NCBI RefSeq assembly: GCF_001428305.1
Contig: NZ_LMRZ01000004.1
Span: forward strand, 634,446-698,445
Direction of reading: 5' to 3'
DNA length: 64,000 nucleotides
DNA from: Janibacter sp. Soil728
GTDB taxonomy: Bacteria > Actinomycetota > Actinomycetes > Actinomycetales > Dermatophilaceae
A model generated the notes under the pieces. The model was not told the origin of the DNA. It saw nothing but the letters and a program-made list of their open reading frames with translations, and searched no databases. Of this stretch, positions 9,793 through 17,142 are shown in pieces. Position 1 is the stretch's first letter; each line of letters starts with the position of its first letter. Position numbers and translations under genes: made by a program.

Positions 9793-10386
9793 TCACCTCG
9801 TCACGAGCAGGATCGCCAGCCCGATCATCGTCACCCCGATGACCCCGTCGAGGACCCGCCAGGTCCCCGGACGGCCGAGAGGGCCTGCCAGCGCCCGGGC
9901 GCCCAGACCCAGGCCAGTGAACCAGATCGTGCTGCCCAGCACCGCTCCGCCGGCGAAGGCCCACCGCTGCTCGCCGTGACCGTTGGCGATCGACCCGAGC
10001 ATCAGGACCGTGTCGAGGTAGACGTGCGGGTTGAGGAAGGTGATGGCCAGTGTCGTCGCGACGACGGAGCGGCGTGAGGCGCTCACCGTCGCCTTCAGGC
10101 CCTCCGGCTTCGCGGCCCGTCGCAGGGCGAGCAGGCCGTACCCCACGAGGTAGGCCGCGCCCAGCCAGGTGACGGCCCGCACGAGTCCTGGGTGCGCGCT
10201 CACGAGGGCACCCACCCCCGCGGTCCCGAGCGCGATGAGCAGGCCGTCGGCCGCGATGCAGATGAGGACGACGGGCGCGAGGTGCTCGCGACGGATTCCC
10301 TGCCGCAGGACAAAGGCATTCTGGGCGCCGATGGCGACGATGAGGGTGAGGCCGGTGAGCAGACCGGCGAGGGCGGGGAGGGTCAC
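9793..10386 (-). CDS. LysE/ArgO-family basic amino acid exporter
   Basis: A 197-residue membrane protein with about six hydrophobic segments, the usual size for LysE/ArgO. It carries the family motif GAQNAFVLRQG near residue 20 and TFLNPHVYLDTV near 120. These proteins export lysine and/or arginine when intracellular levels rise. The GTG at 10386 is chosen because TAGTGT lies six bases upstream. A LysR-type regulator is divergent with only 69 bp between starts, the lysE-lysG / argO-argP arrangement, so the regulator probably activates this gene in response to lysine or arginine. The gene converges on hflX with a six-base gap. Confidence 0.92.
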   Translation of the reverse strand: MTLPALAGLLTGLTLIVAIGAQNAFVLRQGIRREHLAPVVLICIAADGLLIALGTAGVGALVSAHPGLVRAVTWLGAAYLVGYGLLALRRAAKPEGLKATVSASRRSVVATTLAITFLNPHVYLDTVLMLGSIANGHGEQRWAFAGGAVLGSTIWFTGLGLGARALAGPLGRPGTWRVLDGVIGVTMIGLAILLVTR

Positions 10387-10392
10387 GCGACG

Positions 10393-10398
10393 ACACTA
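10393..10398 (-). promoter_or_regulatory. Putative -10 of leaderless LysE-type exporter gene
   Basis: On the minus strand TAGTGT lies six bases before the GTG at 10386 with no ribosome binding site between. The divergent regulator has the same spacing on the other strand. Confidence 0.55.
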
Positions 10399-10443
10399 GG
10401 TCGCTCGCGCGGTGAAGCCCAACGAATGTTGTGATCGGATCAT

Positions 10444-10449
10444 TAGAGT
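10444..10449 (+). promoter_or_regulatory. Putative -10 of leaderless LysR-type regulator gene
   Basis: TAGAGT lies six bases before the ATG at 10456. The 45 bp between this box and the oppositely oriented one at 10393-10398 should contain the regulator binding site. Confidence 0.55.
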
Positions 10450-10455
10450 TGCTTC

Positions 10456-11373
10456 ATGCACCTCGATCAGCTGCGCGCGCTCCTGGCGGTCCTCGACCAC
10501 GGCACCTTCGAGGCGGCGGCGCGCGCCCTGCACCTCACCCCGTCGGCCGTCAGCCAGCGGATCAAGGCACTCGAGCGCGACACCGGCCGGGTCCTCGTCG
10601 AGCGCACGGCCCCCTGCCGCGCGACGGACGCGGGGGAGACCATCGTGCGAGCGGCACGCCAGATGCTCCTCCTCGAGGAGGACGTGCGGGTGGCCCTCGG
10701 CGACGGGGGCGAAGGGGGTGCTGCCGCCGTCCACCTGCCCGTGGCCGTCAACGCCGACTCCCTCGCGACCTGGTTCGTGCCCGTCCTCGCAGCCGCCGGG
10801 GGATGGGACGACACCCTCCTGCACCTCGAGGTCGAGGACGAGGAGTACAGCGCCGATCACCTGCGTCGTGGGGCCGTGGTCGGGGCAGTGACCGCCGACC
10901 CCGTGCCGGTGGCCGGGTGCCGCACCGAGCCGCTCGGCGCGATGCGATACCTGCCCGTGGCCTCGCCCGGGCTCGCCGAGCGCTTCGCCCGCGGTCGAGG
11001 GTACGCGTGGGACTCGATGCCGGTACTCCGCTTCAACGCCAAGGACGACCTGCAGCAGGGGGTGCTGCGCGACCTCGGTGTCACGCTGGCCCCGCCCATG
11101 TCCCAGGTGCCCTCCTCCGAGGGCTTCGTCGCTGCGGTCCGGTCAGGGCTCGGCTGGGCGATGGTCCCCGAGACCCAGCTGGGCGATGACCTGGTGACCG
11201 GAGACCTGGTGCTCCTGCGCCAGCGGGCGCACCGTGACGTGCCGCTCCACTGGCAGGTCTGGACGCTGCAGACGCCTCGGATCACCCGCCTCACAGAGGC
11301 CGTCCATGACGCAGCCCGTGCCCTGAGACCCGTTCGTCGATCGAGTCTTCCGGCTGTCGGTGCCCGGGTCTAG
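10456..11373 (+). CDS. LysR-family regulator, LysG/ArgP type
   Basis: A 305-residue LysR-type regulator. The winged helix-turn-helix occupies residues 1-60 (HLDQLRALLAVLDHGTFEAAARALHLTPSAVSQRIKAL split over that stretch), followed by the linker helix and a periplasmic-binding-like effector domain. ArgP/LysG proteins bind lysine or arginine and activate an adjacent exporter gene; the divergent LysE-type gene strongly supports that role. The ATG at 10456 follows a TAGAGT box by six bases. The stop TAG at 11371-11373 is also the first half of the putative -10 of the next gene. Effector specificity (lysine, arginine or both) cannot be deduced. Confidence 0.92.
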   Translation: MHLDQLRALLAVLDHGTFEAAARALHLTPSAVSQRIKALERDTGRVLVERTAPCRATDAGETIVRAARQMLLLEEDVRVALGDGGEGGAAAVHLPVAVNADSLATWFVPVLAAAGGWDDTLLHLEVEDEEYSADHLRRGAVVGAVTADPVPVAGCRTEPLGAMRYLPVASPGLAERFARGRGYAWDSMPVLRFNAKDDLQQGVLRDLGVTLAPPMSQVPSSEGFVAAVRSGLGWAMVPETQLGDDLVTGDLVLLRQRAHRDVPLHWQVWTLQTPRITRLTEAVHDAARALRPVRRSSLPAVGARV

Positions 11374-11376
11374 CGT
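11371..11376 (+). promoter_or_regulatory. Putative -10 of leaderless VOC gene, starting in upstream stop codon
   Basis: TAGCGT begins with the TAG stop of the LysR gene and lies seven bases before the ATG at 11384. Confidence 0.52.
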
Positions 11377-11383
11377 TGAGCGC

Positions 11384-11803
11384 ATGGCATCAATACTCAA
11401 CCCCTACCTCAACTTCGACGCCAACGCCCGCGAGGCGATGGAGTTCTACCAGTCGGTCCTCGGGGGTGAGCTCCTCGTGCACACCTTCGGCGAGAGCATG
11501 CCCGACGCCGGCGAGATTGCCGACCAGGTCATGCACGCCAGCCTGCAGACCGAGGCCGGCTACACGATCTTCGCCAGCGACACCCCGCCCGGCATGCAGT
11601 CCACGCCGGGTACGAGCATCACGGTGAGCATCAGCGGCGACGAGACCGAGCGGCTGCGCGGCTACTGGGCAGGTCTCACCGACGGCGGCACCATCGAGAT
11701 GCCTCTCGAGATGCAGATGTGGGGAGATGAGTTCGGCTCCTTCACCGACCGCTTCGGCATCCCGTGGATGGTCAACATCGCTGGCCCGGGTCAGCAGGGC
11801 TGA
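11384..11803 (+). CDS. VOC-superfamily protein, PhnB-like
   Basis: A 139-residue protein of the vicinal oxygen chelate fold. The opening ILNPYLNFDANAREAMEFYQSVLGG and the ending FGSFTDRFGIPWMVNI are the hallmarks of PhnB/YhdN-like glyoxalase-related proteins (often mis-titled 3-demethylubiquinone methyltransferase). Their biochemical role is usually unknown. The ATG at 11384 is preceded at seven bases by TAGCGT, which overlaps the stop of the LysR gene, so the gene probably has its own leaderless promoter. Its stop is only three bases from the stop of the convergent cysteine hydrolase gene, leaving no room for a terminator. Confidence 0.88.
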   Translation: MASILNPYLNFDANAREAMEFYQSVLGGELLVHTFGESMPDAGEIADQVMHASLQTEAGYTIFASDTPPGMQSTPGTSITVSISGDETERLRGYWAGLTDGGTIEMPLEMQMWGDEFGSFTDRFGIPWMVNIAGPGQQG

Positions 11804-11806
11804 GTC

Positions 11807-12382
11807 CTAGCGCGCAGCCAGGACCGCGGCGGAGTCGACGACCTCGATCTGCGGAGCGTAGAGGCCCATGACCTGCAGGGCAGCGGCGTGGTTGTCCTGG
11901 CTCGACCCGGCGCAGGCGTCGGCCGCCACCACCACGGTGGCGCCGGCGTCGGCCGCGGGCAGGGCCGTGGAGATGACGCAGCAGTCCGTCGACACTCCCG
12001 CGAGGACGAGCGTCGGCGTCGCCCCGGTGAGACGGGTCAGGCCCTCACCCCACTTGCCGAAGGTCGAGGCATCGACGGTGCCCCGGTTGCTCCAGCCGTT
12101 GGCGGGGGAGACGAGGTCGAAGATCGGGTCGGTGTCCGGCTTGTCGGCGAATGGCCACCGCTCGAAGTAGGGCCCCCACGAGCCCGTGCGGTCGGTGCCC
12201 GGCAGCCACCGGGTGACGATCGTGCGATCGGCTCCGAACTGCGAACGCAGGCTCTTGATGGAGCCGAGTGCGTCATCAAACATGGGCGAGCCCCACGGGC
12301 TCGCGCTGTCGGCGAAGATCTTCTGCGGGTCGATGATGACCAGCCAGGCGTCGCTCAGGTCGGGCAGCGTCGGCTGCTCCAT
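11807..12382 (-). CDS. Isochorismatase-family cysteine hydrolase
   Basis: A 191-residue cysteine hydrolase. The N-terminal LVIIDPQKIFAD supplies the family Asp, and GVSTDCCVISTALPAADAG carries the nucleophilic Cys with its cis-peptide region. This superfamily includes nicotinamidase, isochorismatase, N-carbamoylsarcosine amidase and the ureidoacrylate hydrolase RutB. The ATG at 12382 is preceded by GAGGAG at a spacing of six; a GTG at 12400 overlaps the stop of the upstream NCS1 permease gene as GTGA and is the alternative start. The tight coupling to an NCS1 transporter suggests that the hydrolase acts on the imported compound, such as a hydantoin, carbamoyl or pyrimidine breakdown product. 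The substrate is not known. Confidence 0.88.
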   Translation of the reverse strand: MEQPTLPDLSDAWLVIIDPQKIFADSASPWGSPMFDDALGSIKSLRSQFGADRTIVTRWLPGTDRTGSWGPYFERWPFADKPDTDPIFDLVSPANGWSNRGTVDASTFGKWGEGLTRLTGATPTLVLAGVSTDCCVISTALPAADAGATVVVAADACAGSSQDNHAAALQVMGLYAPQIEVVDSAAVLAAR

Positions 12383-12396
12383 CACGGTCTCCTCGC

Positions 12397-13896
12397 TCAC
12401 ACCTGCTCCTGACGGCGCACGACGCCGCGGCGGGCGATGTAGGTGATGACGAAGGCCAGCACCAGCGCGACCAGCACGCCGAGGTTGGCGTAGGACCAGT
12501 CGCCGTTCCAGTAGTTGCCCGCGGGGTCCTCGACGAGCTCTGTTCCCATGAAGGCCTTGAGCAGGTAGCCCTGCCAGTTGTTCCACGTCGAGTCGGGCAT
12601 GGCATTGGTGACCAGGCCCCAGCCGATGACGGAGGTGAGCACCATGGTGCCGACCGAGATCCAGTCGACCGCGCCGTATCGGCCACGGGAGTCGAAGAGG
12701 GCCTCCTCGTCGTAGTCCCGGTGGCGCAGCGCCAGGTCGGACAGGAAGATCCCTGCCCAGGCGGCCAGCGGGACACCGAGGGTGATGAGGAAGGACTGGA
12801 AGGGGCCCAAGAAGTTCTCGGCGAAGAAGACGACGTAGATGGTGCCGAGGGTGAGCAGCAGCCCGTCGATGCCAGCTGCTGCCGGGCGAGGGATGCGCAC
12901 CCCGAGGCTGAGCAGCGTCAACCCGGAGGAGTAGATGCCCAGTACTGCGCCGGAGACGAGCGCGAGAACGGCGGCGACGCCGAAGATCACGAGGTACCAG
13001 GTCGGCAGGATCGTCGCGAGGGTGCCGACGGGGTCGGCGGCGATGCCCGCGCTCAGCTCGGCGTCGGACCCGGCGAGCCCGATGCCGTAGGCGACGAGCA
13101 GTGTCGGGGCGAGCGCTCCGCCGATCGTGTTCCACGCGACGATGGAGCCGGAGGAGGCCTCACGTCTTTGGTAGCGCGACCAGTCGGCGGCGATGTTGAT
13201 CCACCCGAGTCCGAAGCCGGTCATCACCATGATGAGCGCGCCGAGCACCTGCTGCAGCGACCCGCCCTCCATCGCCGTGAGGGCCGACCAGTCGATGTGA
13301 CCGACGGTCAGGGCGACATAGACGATCGTCGCGATGCCGGTCACCCACGTGAGCAGGGACTGCATCCGCATGATGAGGTGATAGCCCGCCACGGAGGCGG
13401 TGACGATGAGCGCGGCGACGACGAGCATCGCGATCACCTTGGTGGGCGTCCCACCGCCCCAACCGAGCTCGCGCATGACCGTGGCGGTCGCGAGGGTCGC
13501 CATGATCGCGAGGAAGGTCTCCCAGCCGATCGAGACGATCCACGAGACGACACCGGGCAGCTTTTGTCCCTGCACGCCGAAGGCCGCACGCGAGATGACC
13601 ATCGTCGGGGCCGAGCCCCGTTTGCCGGCGACGGCGACGAGGCCGCAGAGCAGGAAGGAGATGACGATGCCCACCACGGAGACGATCAACGCCTGGACGA
13701 AGGAGATCCCGAAACCAAGGACGAAGCTGCCGTAGGAGATGCCGAAGACCGAGACATTGGCGGCGAACCACGGCCAGAAGAGGTCGGAGGGCTTGGCCGT
13801 GCGGTCCGCCTCGTCGATGATCTCGATGCCGGTGGTCTCGACCCCGGCACGACGGACCGAGTCGAGGGTGTCGCCCCTGCGGGAATCAGCGCTCAT
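12397..13896 (-). CDS. NCS1-family nucleobase/cytosine permease
   Basis: A 499-residue transporter with about 12 membrane segments. Features of NCS1 (CodB/PurP-like) members are visible: DLFWPWFAANVSVFGISYG near the N-terminus, RAAFGVQGQKLPGVVSWIVSIGW in the middle and NWQGYLLK towards the C-terminus. These carriers import cytosine, purines, hydantoins, allantoin or thiamine precursors with Na+ or H+. The ATG at 13896 is chosen because the conserved N-terminus starts soon after it and it lies 18 bases from the divergent HD-domain gene; longer in-frame extensions would run through that gene. The cysteine hydrolase downstream is translationally coupled, so a transport plus hydrolysis pair is likely. 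Confidence 0.9.
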   Translation of the reverse strand: MSADSRRGDTLDSVRRAGVETTGIEIIDEADRTAKPSDLFWPWFAANVSVFGISYGSFVLGFGISFVQALIVSVVGIVISFLLCGLVAVAGKRGSAPTMVISRAAFGVQGQKLPGVVSWIVSIGWETFLAIMATLATATVMRELGWGGGTPTKVIAMLVVAALIVTASVAGYHLIMRMQSLLTWVTGIATIVYVALTVGHIDWSALTAMEGGSLQQVLGALIMVMTGFGLGWINIAADWSRYQRREASSGSIVAWNTIGGALAPTLLVAYGIGLAGSDAELSAGIAADPVGTLATILPTWYLVIFGVAAVLALVSGAVLGIYSSGLTLLSLGVRIPRPAAAGIDGLLLTLGTIYVVFFAENFLGPFQSFLITLGVPLAAWAGIFLSDLALRHRDYDEEALFDSRGRYGAVDWISVGTMVLTSVIGWGLVTNAMPDSTWNNWQGYLLKAFMGTELVEDPAGNYWNGDWSYANLGVLVALVLAFVITYIARRGVVRRQEQV

Positions 13897-13902
13897 TCGG
13901 GC

Positions 13903-13908
13903 AGAATT
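13903..13908. promoter_or_regulatory. Putative shared, palindromic -10 of divergent NCS1 and HD-domain genes
   Basis: AGAATT on the plus strand lies six bases before the GTG at 13915. The same six base pairs read AATTCT on the minus strand, six bases before the ATG at 13896. Only 18 bp separate the two start codons, so both genes may use one symmetrical -10 region for leaderless transcription in opposite directions. Confidence 0.4.
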
Positions 13909-13914
13909 GCACAC

Positions 13915-14574
13915 GTGGACACCCTGAGGAGCCGATGGCACGCCGATGTCGTCGCTCTGTGCCCGGCTGCGGACCGCCCGCTGCTCGCGGCGGAGGGGAC
14001 CGATCTGCTCGATCGCTGGCTCGAGGACCACCGCTCGTACCACGACGCGGTGCACCTGGCCGAGGTCCTCGCGGCCCTCGACGAGCTGCACGAAGGGGGT
14101 GACCTCCCCGCCCATGACCGTCACCTGGCTGGTCTGGCCGCCTGGTACCACGATGCGGTCTACGACCCAGCGGCTGCGTCCGGTGCCAACGAGGAGGCCT
14201 CGGCAGTCCTGGCGCAGGAGCGACTGACCGCCATCGGTGTGCCGGCCGAGCTGGTGGAACGGGTGGCGATGCTGGTGCGGGAGAGCGCCACCCACGAGAT
14301 GTCGGACCACGACCCGGCGACCCGTGCCTTCCACGACGCCGACCTGTGGATCCTCTCGGCGGAGGCCGAGCGCTTCGACGCCTACTGCCACCAGGTGCGC
14401 ATCGAGTACGGCATGTTCGCCACTGCGGACTACGCACGCGGACGGGTCGCGGTGCTGACTCCCTTCGTCGAGCGGGAGCGCCTCTACCTCACCGACCACG
14501 CCCACGAACGGTGGACCGAGCGGGCCCGGCTCAACCTGCGTCGAGAGATCGCCCGGCTCGCTGGGCCTGGGTGA
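13915..14574 (+). CDS. HD-domain-like predicted metal-dependent phosphohydrolase
   Basis: A 219-residue protein. The N-terminal half has DLLDRWLEDHRSYHDAVHL and AAWYHDAVYDP, then SATHEM and HDADLWIL, a spacing of His and Asp residues typical of HD-superfamily hydrolases annotated as predicted metal-dependent phosphohydrolases in actinobacteria. The natural substrate is unknown. The GTG at 13915 is the first possible start after the divergent NCS1 gene; AGAATT is six bases upstream. The 3' end overlaps the convergent DUF4031 gene by 44 bp. The N-terminal RSRWHADVVALCP segment is common to this subfamily, supporting the start choice. Confidence 0.82.
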   Translation: MDTLRSRWHADVVALCPAADRPLLAAEGTDLLDRWLEDHRSYHDAVHLAEVLAALDELHEGGDLPAHDRHLAGLAAWYHDAVYDPAAASGANEEASAVLAQERLTAIGVPAELVERVAMLVRESATHEMSDHDPATRAFHDADLWILSAEAERFDAYCHQVRIEYGMFATADYARGRVAVLTPFVERERLYLTDHAHERWTERARLNLRREIARLAGPG

Positions 14575-14815
14575 CCCGCAGCCCGCTGCGGATCAGCCGG
14601 CGGATCAGCTCGGAGCCAGCGACCTCGGTGGCCCCGGCGGCGACGACCTCGTCGTAGCGCTCGACCGGCACGTCGTAGTGGTCCTCGTCGAAGAGCTTGC
14701 GCGGGATCGCCAGCTCCTCGGCGAAGGCGTGCAGCTCCTCCAGCGAGGAGTCGGACACCAGGTGGCTCCAGACGCGTCCCCAGCCGGGCCAGGTGGGCGG
14801 GTCGACGAGGATCAT
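14531..14815 (-). CDS. DUF4031 domain protein
   Basis: A 94-residue protein that begins ILVDPPTWPGWGRVWSHLVSD and continues with ELHAFAEELAIPRKLFDEDHYDVP, the conserved body of DUF4031, a small family widespread in actinobacteria with no assigned function. The ATG at 14815 follows the stop of the ABC ATPase gene by seven bases, so it may be the last gene of that transcription unit. Its final 44 bp lie inside the convergent HD-domain gene. The conserved DHYDVP and aromatic residues could form a small-molecule or nucleic acid pocket, but nothing in the sequence identifies it. Confidence 0.82.
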   Translation of the reverse strand: MILVDPPTWPGWGRVWSHLVSDSSLEELHAFAEELAIPRKLFDEDHYDVPVERYDEVVAAGATEVAGSELIRRLIRSGLRVTQAQRAGRSLDAG

Positions 14816-14822
14816 GGCTGGC

Positions 14823-15656
14823 TCACAAGGGATCGAGGATGCGCTTGAGGAAGGCCTGCGTGCGAGGCTCCTGCGGCTCGAGGATGACCTGCTCCGGGGC
14901 GCCTCGCTCGACGACGACACCGCCGTCGATGAAGAGCACGTCGTCGGCCACCTCGCGGGCGAAGCGGATCTCGTGCGTGACGACGACCATGGTCCAGCTC
15001 TGCTCGGCGAGGTCGCGCATCACGGTGAGCACCTCGCCGACCGTCTCGGGGTCGAGTGCGGAGGTCGGCTCGTCGAAGAGCACGACCGAGGGGCGCAGGG
15101 CGAGAGCCCGGGCGATGCCGACCCGCTGCTGCTGACCACCGGAGAGCTGGAAGGGGTACTTGTCCGCGTGCTCGGACAGGCCCACCTGCTCCAGCAGGGC
15201 CTTCGCGCGCTCGCGAGCCGACTGGGGGTCCTCGCCCTGGACGACGATCGGCCCCTCGGTGATGTTGTCGAGGGTGGTCTTGTGGGCGAAGAGGTTGTGC
15301 CCCTGGAAGACGAAGCCGCTCTGCGCGGCGAGGGCGTCGGCCTGATCGCGCTGGGGGCGGGGGAGTCGGCCGTGCCGGTTGGGCGACAGCTGCGAGAAGT
15401 CCACGGTGGCGTCACCGATGGTGATGACGCCCGCGTCCGGGCGCTCGAGGCCGCCGAGGGCCCGCAGCAGGGTCGTCTTGCCCGAGCCGGAGGGGCCGAG
15501 GACGACGGTGACGCCGCCCTCGGGGACGTCGAAGGAGATGTCCCGCAGGACCTCCTTGTCACCGAAGCTCTTGCGGATGTTGTGCGCGGACACGACCGGC
15601 GCTCCGGCTGCAGCGGTCGTGCCGGGCGCGGTGCTGGGTGCGTCAGACGGCGACAT
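14823..15656 (-). CDS. Amino acid ABC transporter ATP-binding protein (GlnQ type)
   Basis: A 277-residue ATPase of the polar amino acid uptake (PAAT) group. Walker [10 protein letters not shown] is at about residues 54-62, the signature LSGGQQQR is in the second half, followed by [12 protein letters not shown] and the switch His in VVTHEIRFA. An Ala/Pro/Ser-rich leader of about 22 residues precedes the first strand and is unusual but could be a real N-terminus. Its start overlaps the 3' end of the fused binding-protein/permease gene by 14 bp, so the two are coupled and form one importer. The substrate cannot be told from the ATPase. Confidence 0.95.
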   Translation of the reverse strand: MSPSDAPSTAPGTTAAAGAPVVSAHNIRKSFGDKEVLRDISFDVPEGGVTVVLGPSGSGKTTLLRALGGLERPDAGVITIGDATVDFSQLSPNRHGRLPRPQRDQADALAAQSGFVFQGHNLFAHKTTLDNITEGPIVVQGEDPQSARERAKALLEQVGLSEHADKYPFQLSGGQQQRVGIARALALRPSVVLFDEPTSALDPETVGEVLTVMRDLAEQSWTMVVVTHEIRFAREVADDVLFIDGGVVVERGAPEQVILEPQEPRTQAFLKRILDPL

Positions 15657-17118
15657 AGCGGCTGAACCTCTCCTCGGCGCGGTCCTGGAAGACCGAGATG
15701 ATCATGCAGATGATCCAGAAGTAGATCGCGGCGAGCCCGTACATCGCCATGAACTGGAAGGTGGGCGCGGCCGCGAACTGCGCCTGCCGCAGGATCTCGA
15801 CGACGAGGATGATCGAGGTCAGCGAGGTGTCCTTGACGAGCGAGATCAGCGTGTTGGACAGCGGCGGCACCGCGGTGCGTGCGGCCTGCGGGAGGATGAT
15901 CCGCCGCAGTGCCGTCCTCGGGCTCATGCCGATCGTCTGCGCCGCCTCCCACTGGCCCTTGGGAATCGACTCGACGGCCGAGCGGATGACCTCGGCGGCG
16001 TAGCCACCGACGTTGAGCGACAGCGCGATGACCGCGGCGGGGAAGGGGGCGAGGTCGACACCCAGCTGCGGCAGGGCGAAGAAGATCAGGTAGAGCTGCA
16101 CGAGCAGCGGGGTGCCGCGGATGATCGAGATGTAGCTCCGCGCGATGGCCCGTGGCAGGGCCGCGTGCGACATCCGGCCCATGGCGGCGATCATCGCGAG
16201 GACGAGGCCGATCGCGAAGGAGAGCACGGTGAGCGGGATCGTCACCTTGATCGCGGCCAGCGCCATCGGGCCGGCGTTGTCCTTGACGAGGTCCCACCAG
16301 GTGGGAGCCTCGACGTCCGCCGCGAAGTACCTGTCGTAGATCTTCTGCGTGGTGCCGTCCTGCTCCATCTCGGCCAGCGTCTTGTTGATGGCCGGCATGT
16401 AGCCGGAACCCTTCTTCGCGGCGAAGACCGACTGGGACGTGTCGTCAGTCTCGTCCACGACCTTGACCCCGGGGTCGGGGCTGGTCGCGATGTAGTTGCG
16501 CACGGCGAGCTTGTCGTTGACGATCGCGTCGACCCGGCCCTGCTTGAGGTTGGCCATCGCCTCCGTCATCCCGTCGACCCCGACGATCTCGGCGCCGTGC
16601 TTCTCGGCGACCTCGCGCCAGCTGCTGGTGAGGTTCTCGGCGGCCTTCTTGCCCTTGAGGTCGGCCAGCGTGGTGATGTCCTTCGGGTTGTCCTCGGCGA
16701 CGACGAGGACCCCACCGGTGTCGACATACGGGTCGGACAGGTCGTAGAGCTGCTTGCGCTCCGGGTTGAGGGTCACCTGGTTGGCGACGATGTCGAAGCG
16801 CCCGGCGCCGAGCGCGGCAAACATCGAGTCCCACGGGGTGGCGACGTACTCGACCTCGACGCCGAGGCGTTTGCCGACCTCGTTCATCACGTCGATGTCG
16901 AAGCCGGTGAACTCGTCGCCCTTCTTGATGGAGAAGGGGGCGTACACCCCTTCGGTCCCGACCCGCAGGGGGTTGGGGATCGCCTCCGACGCGGCGGCCG
17001 GCGTGGTCGAGGCCGTCGTGGGAGCCGCTGCCGCACCTGGCGCCGACAGCAGGACGGGAGCCAACGCGATCGCGAGGGCGAGGACGAGGTGCGCCAGGCG
17101 CCGGGGGAGCGTGATCAT
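15643..17118 (-). CDS. Fused substrate-binding/permease subunit of an amino acid ABC importer
   Basis: A single 491-residue polypeptide joins two parts normally encoded separately. Residues 1-32 form a Sec signal ending in GAAAA. Residues about 50-275 are a PAAT-type solute-binding domain ([27 protein letters not shown] and later the FDIVANQVT region). Residues about 283-485 are a HisM/GlnP-type permease with at least four membrane segments and the EAA loop ([20 protein letters not shown]). Such fusions are known in lactic acid bacteria (GlnP) and some actinobacteria, and the binding domain then stays tethered to the outer face of the membrane. The ATPase follows in the same unit. No lipobox is seen. 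TATCCT nine bases upstream of the ATG may serve as a -10. Confidence 0.93.
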   Translation of the reverse strand: MITLPRRLAHLVLALAIALAPVLLSAPGAAAAPTTASTTPAAASEAIPNPLRVGTEGVYAPFSIKKGDEFTGFDIDVMNEVGKRLGVEVEYVATPWDSMFAALGAGRFDIVANQVTLNPERKQLYDLSDPYVDTGGVLVVAEDNPKDITTLADLKGKKAAENLTSSWREVAEKHGAEIVGVDGMTEAMANLKQGRVDAIVNDKLAVRNYIATSPDPGVKVVDETDDTSQSVFAAKKGSGYMPAINKTLAEMEQDGTTQKIYDRYFAADVEAPTWWDLVKDNAGPMALAAIKVTIPLTVLSFAIGLVLAMIAAMGRMSHAALPRAIARSYISIIRGTPLLVQLYLIFFALPQLGVDLAPFPAAVIALSLNVGGYAAEVIRSAVESIPKGQWEAAQTIGMSPRTALRRIILPQAARTAVPPLSNTLISLVKDTSLTSIILVVEILRQAQFAAAPTFQFMAMYGLAAIYFWIICMIISVFQDRAEERFSRYVAV

Positions 17119-17127
17119 CAGGCGCTC

Positions 17128-17133
17128 AGGATA
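17128..17133 (-). promoter_or_regulatory. Putative -10 upstream of fused ABC importer gene
   Basis: On the minus strand TATCCT lies nine bases before the ATG at 17118 and ten bases beyond the stop of the helicase gene. The importer may therefore be transcribed separately from the helicase. Confidence 0.42.
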
Positions 17134-17142
17134 TGCCCGGCG

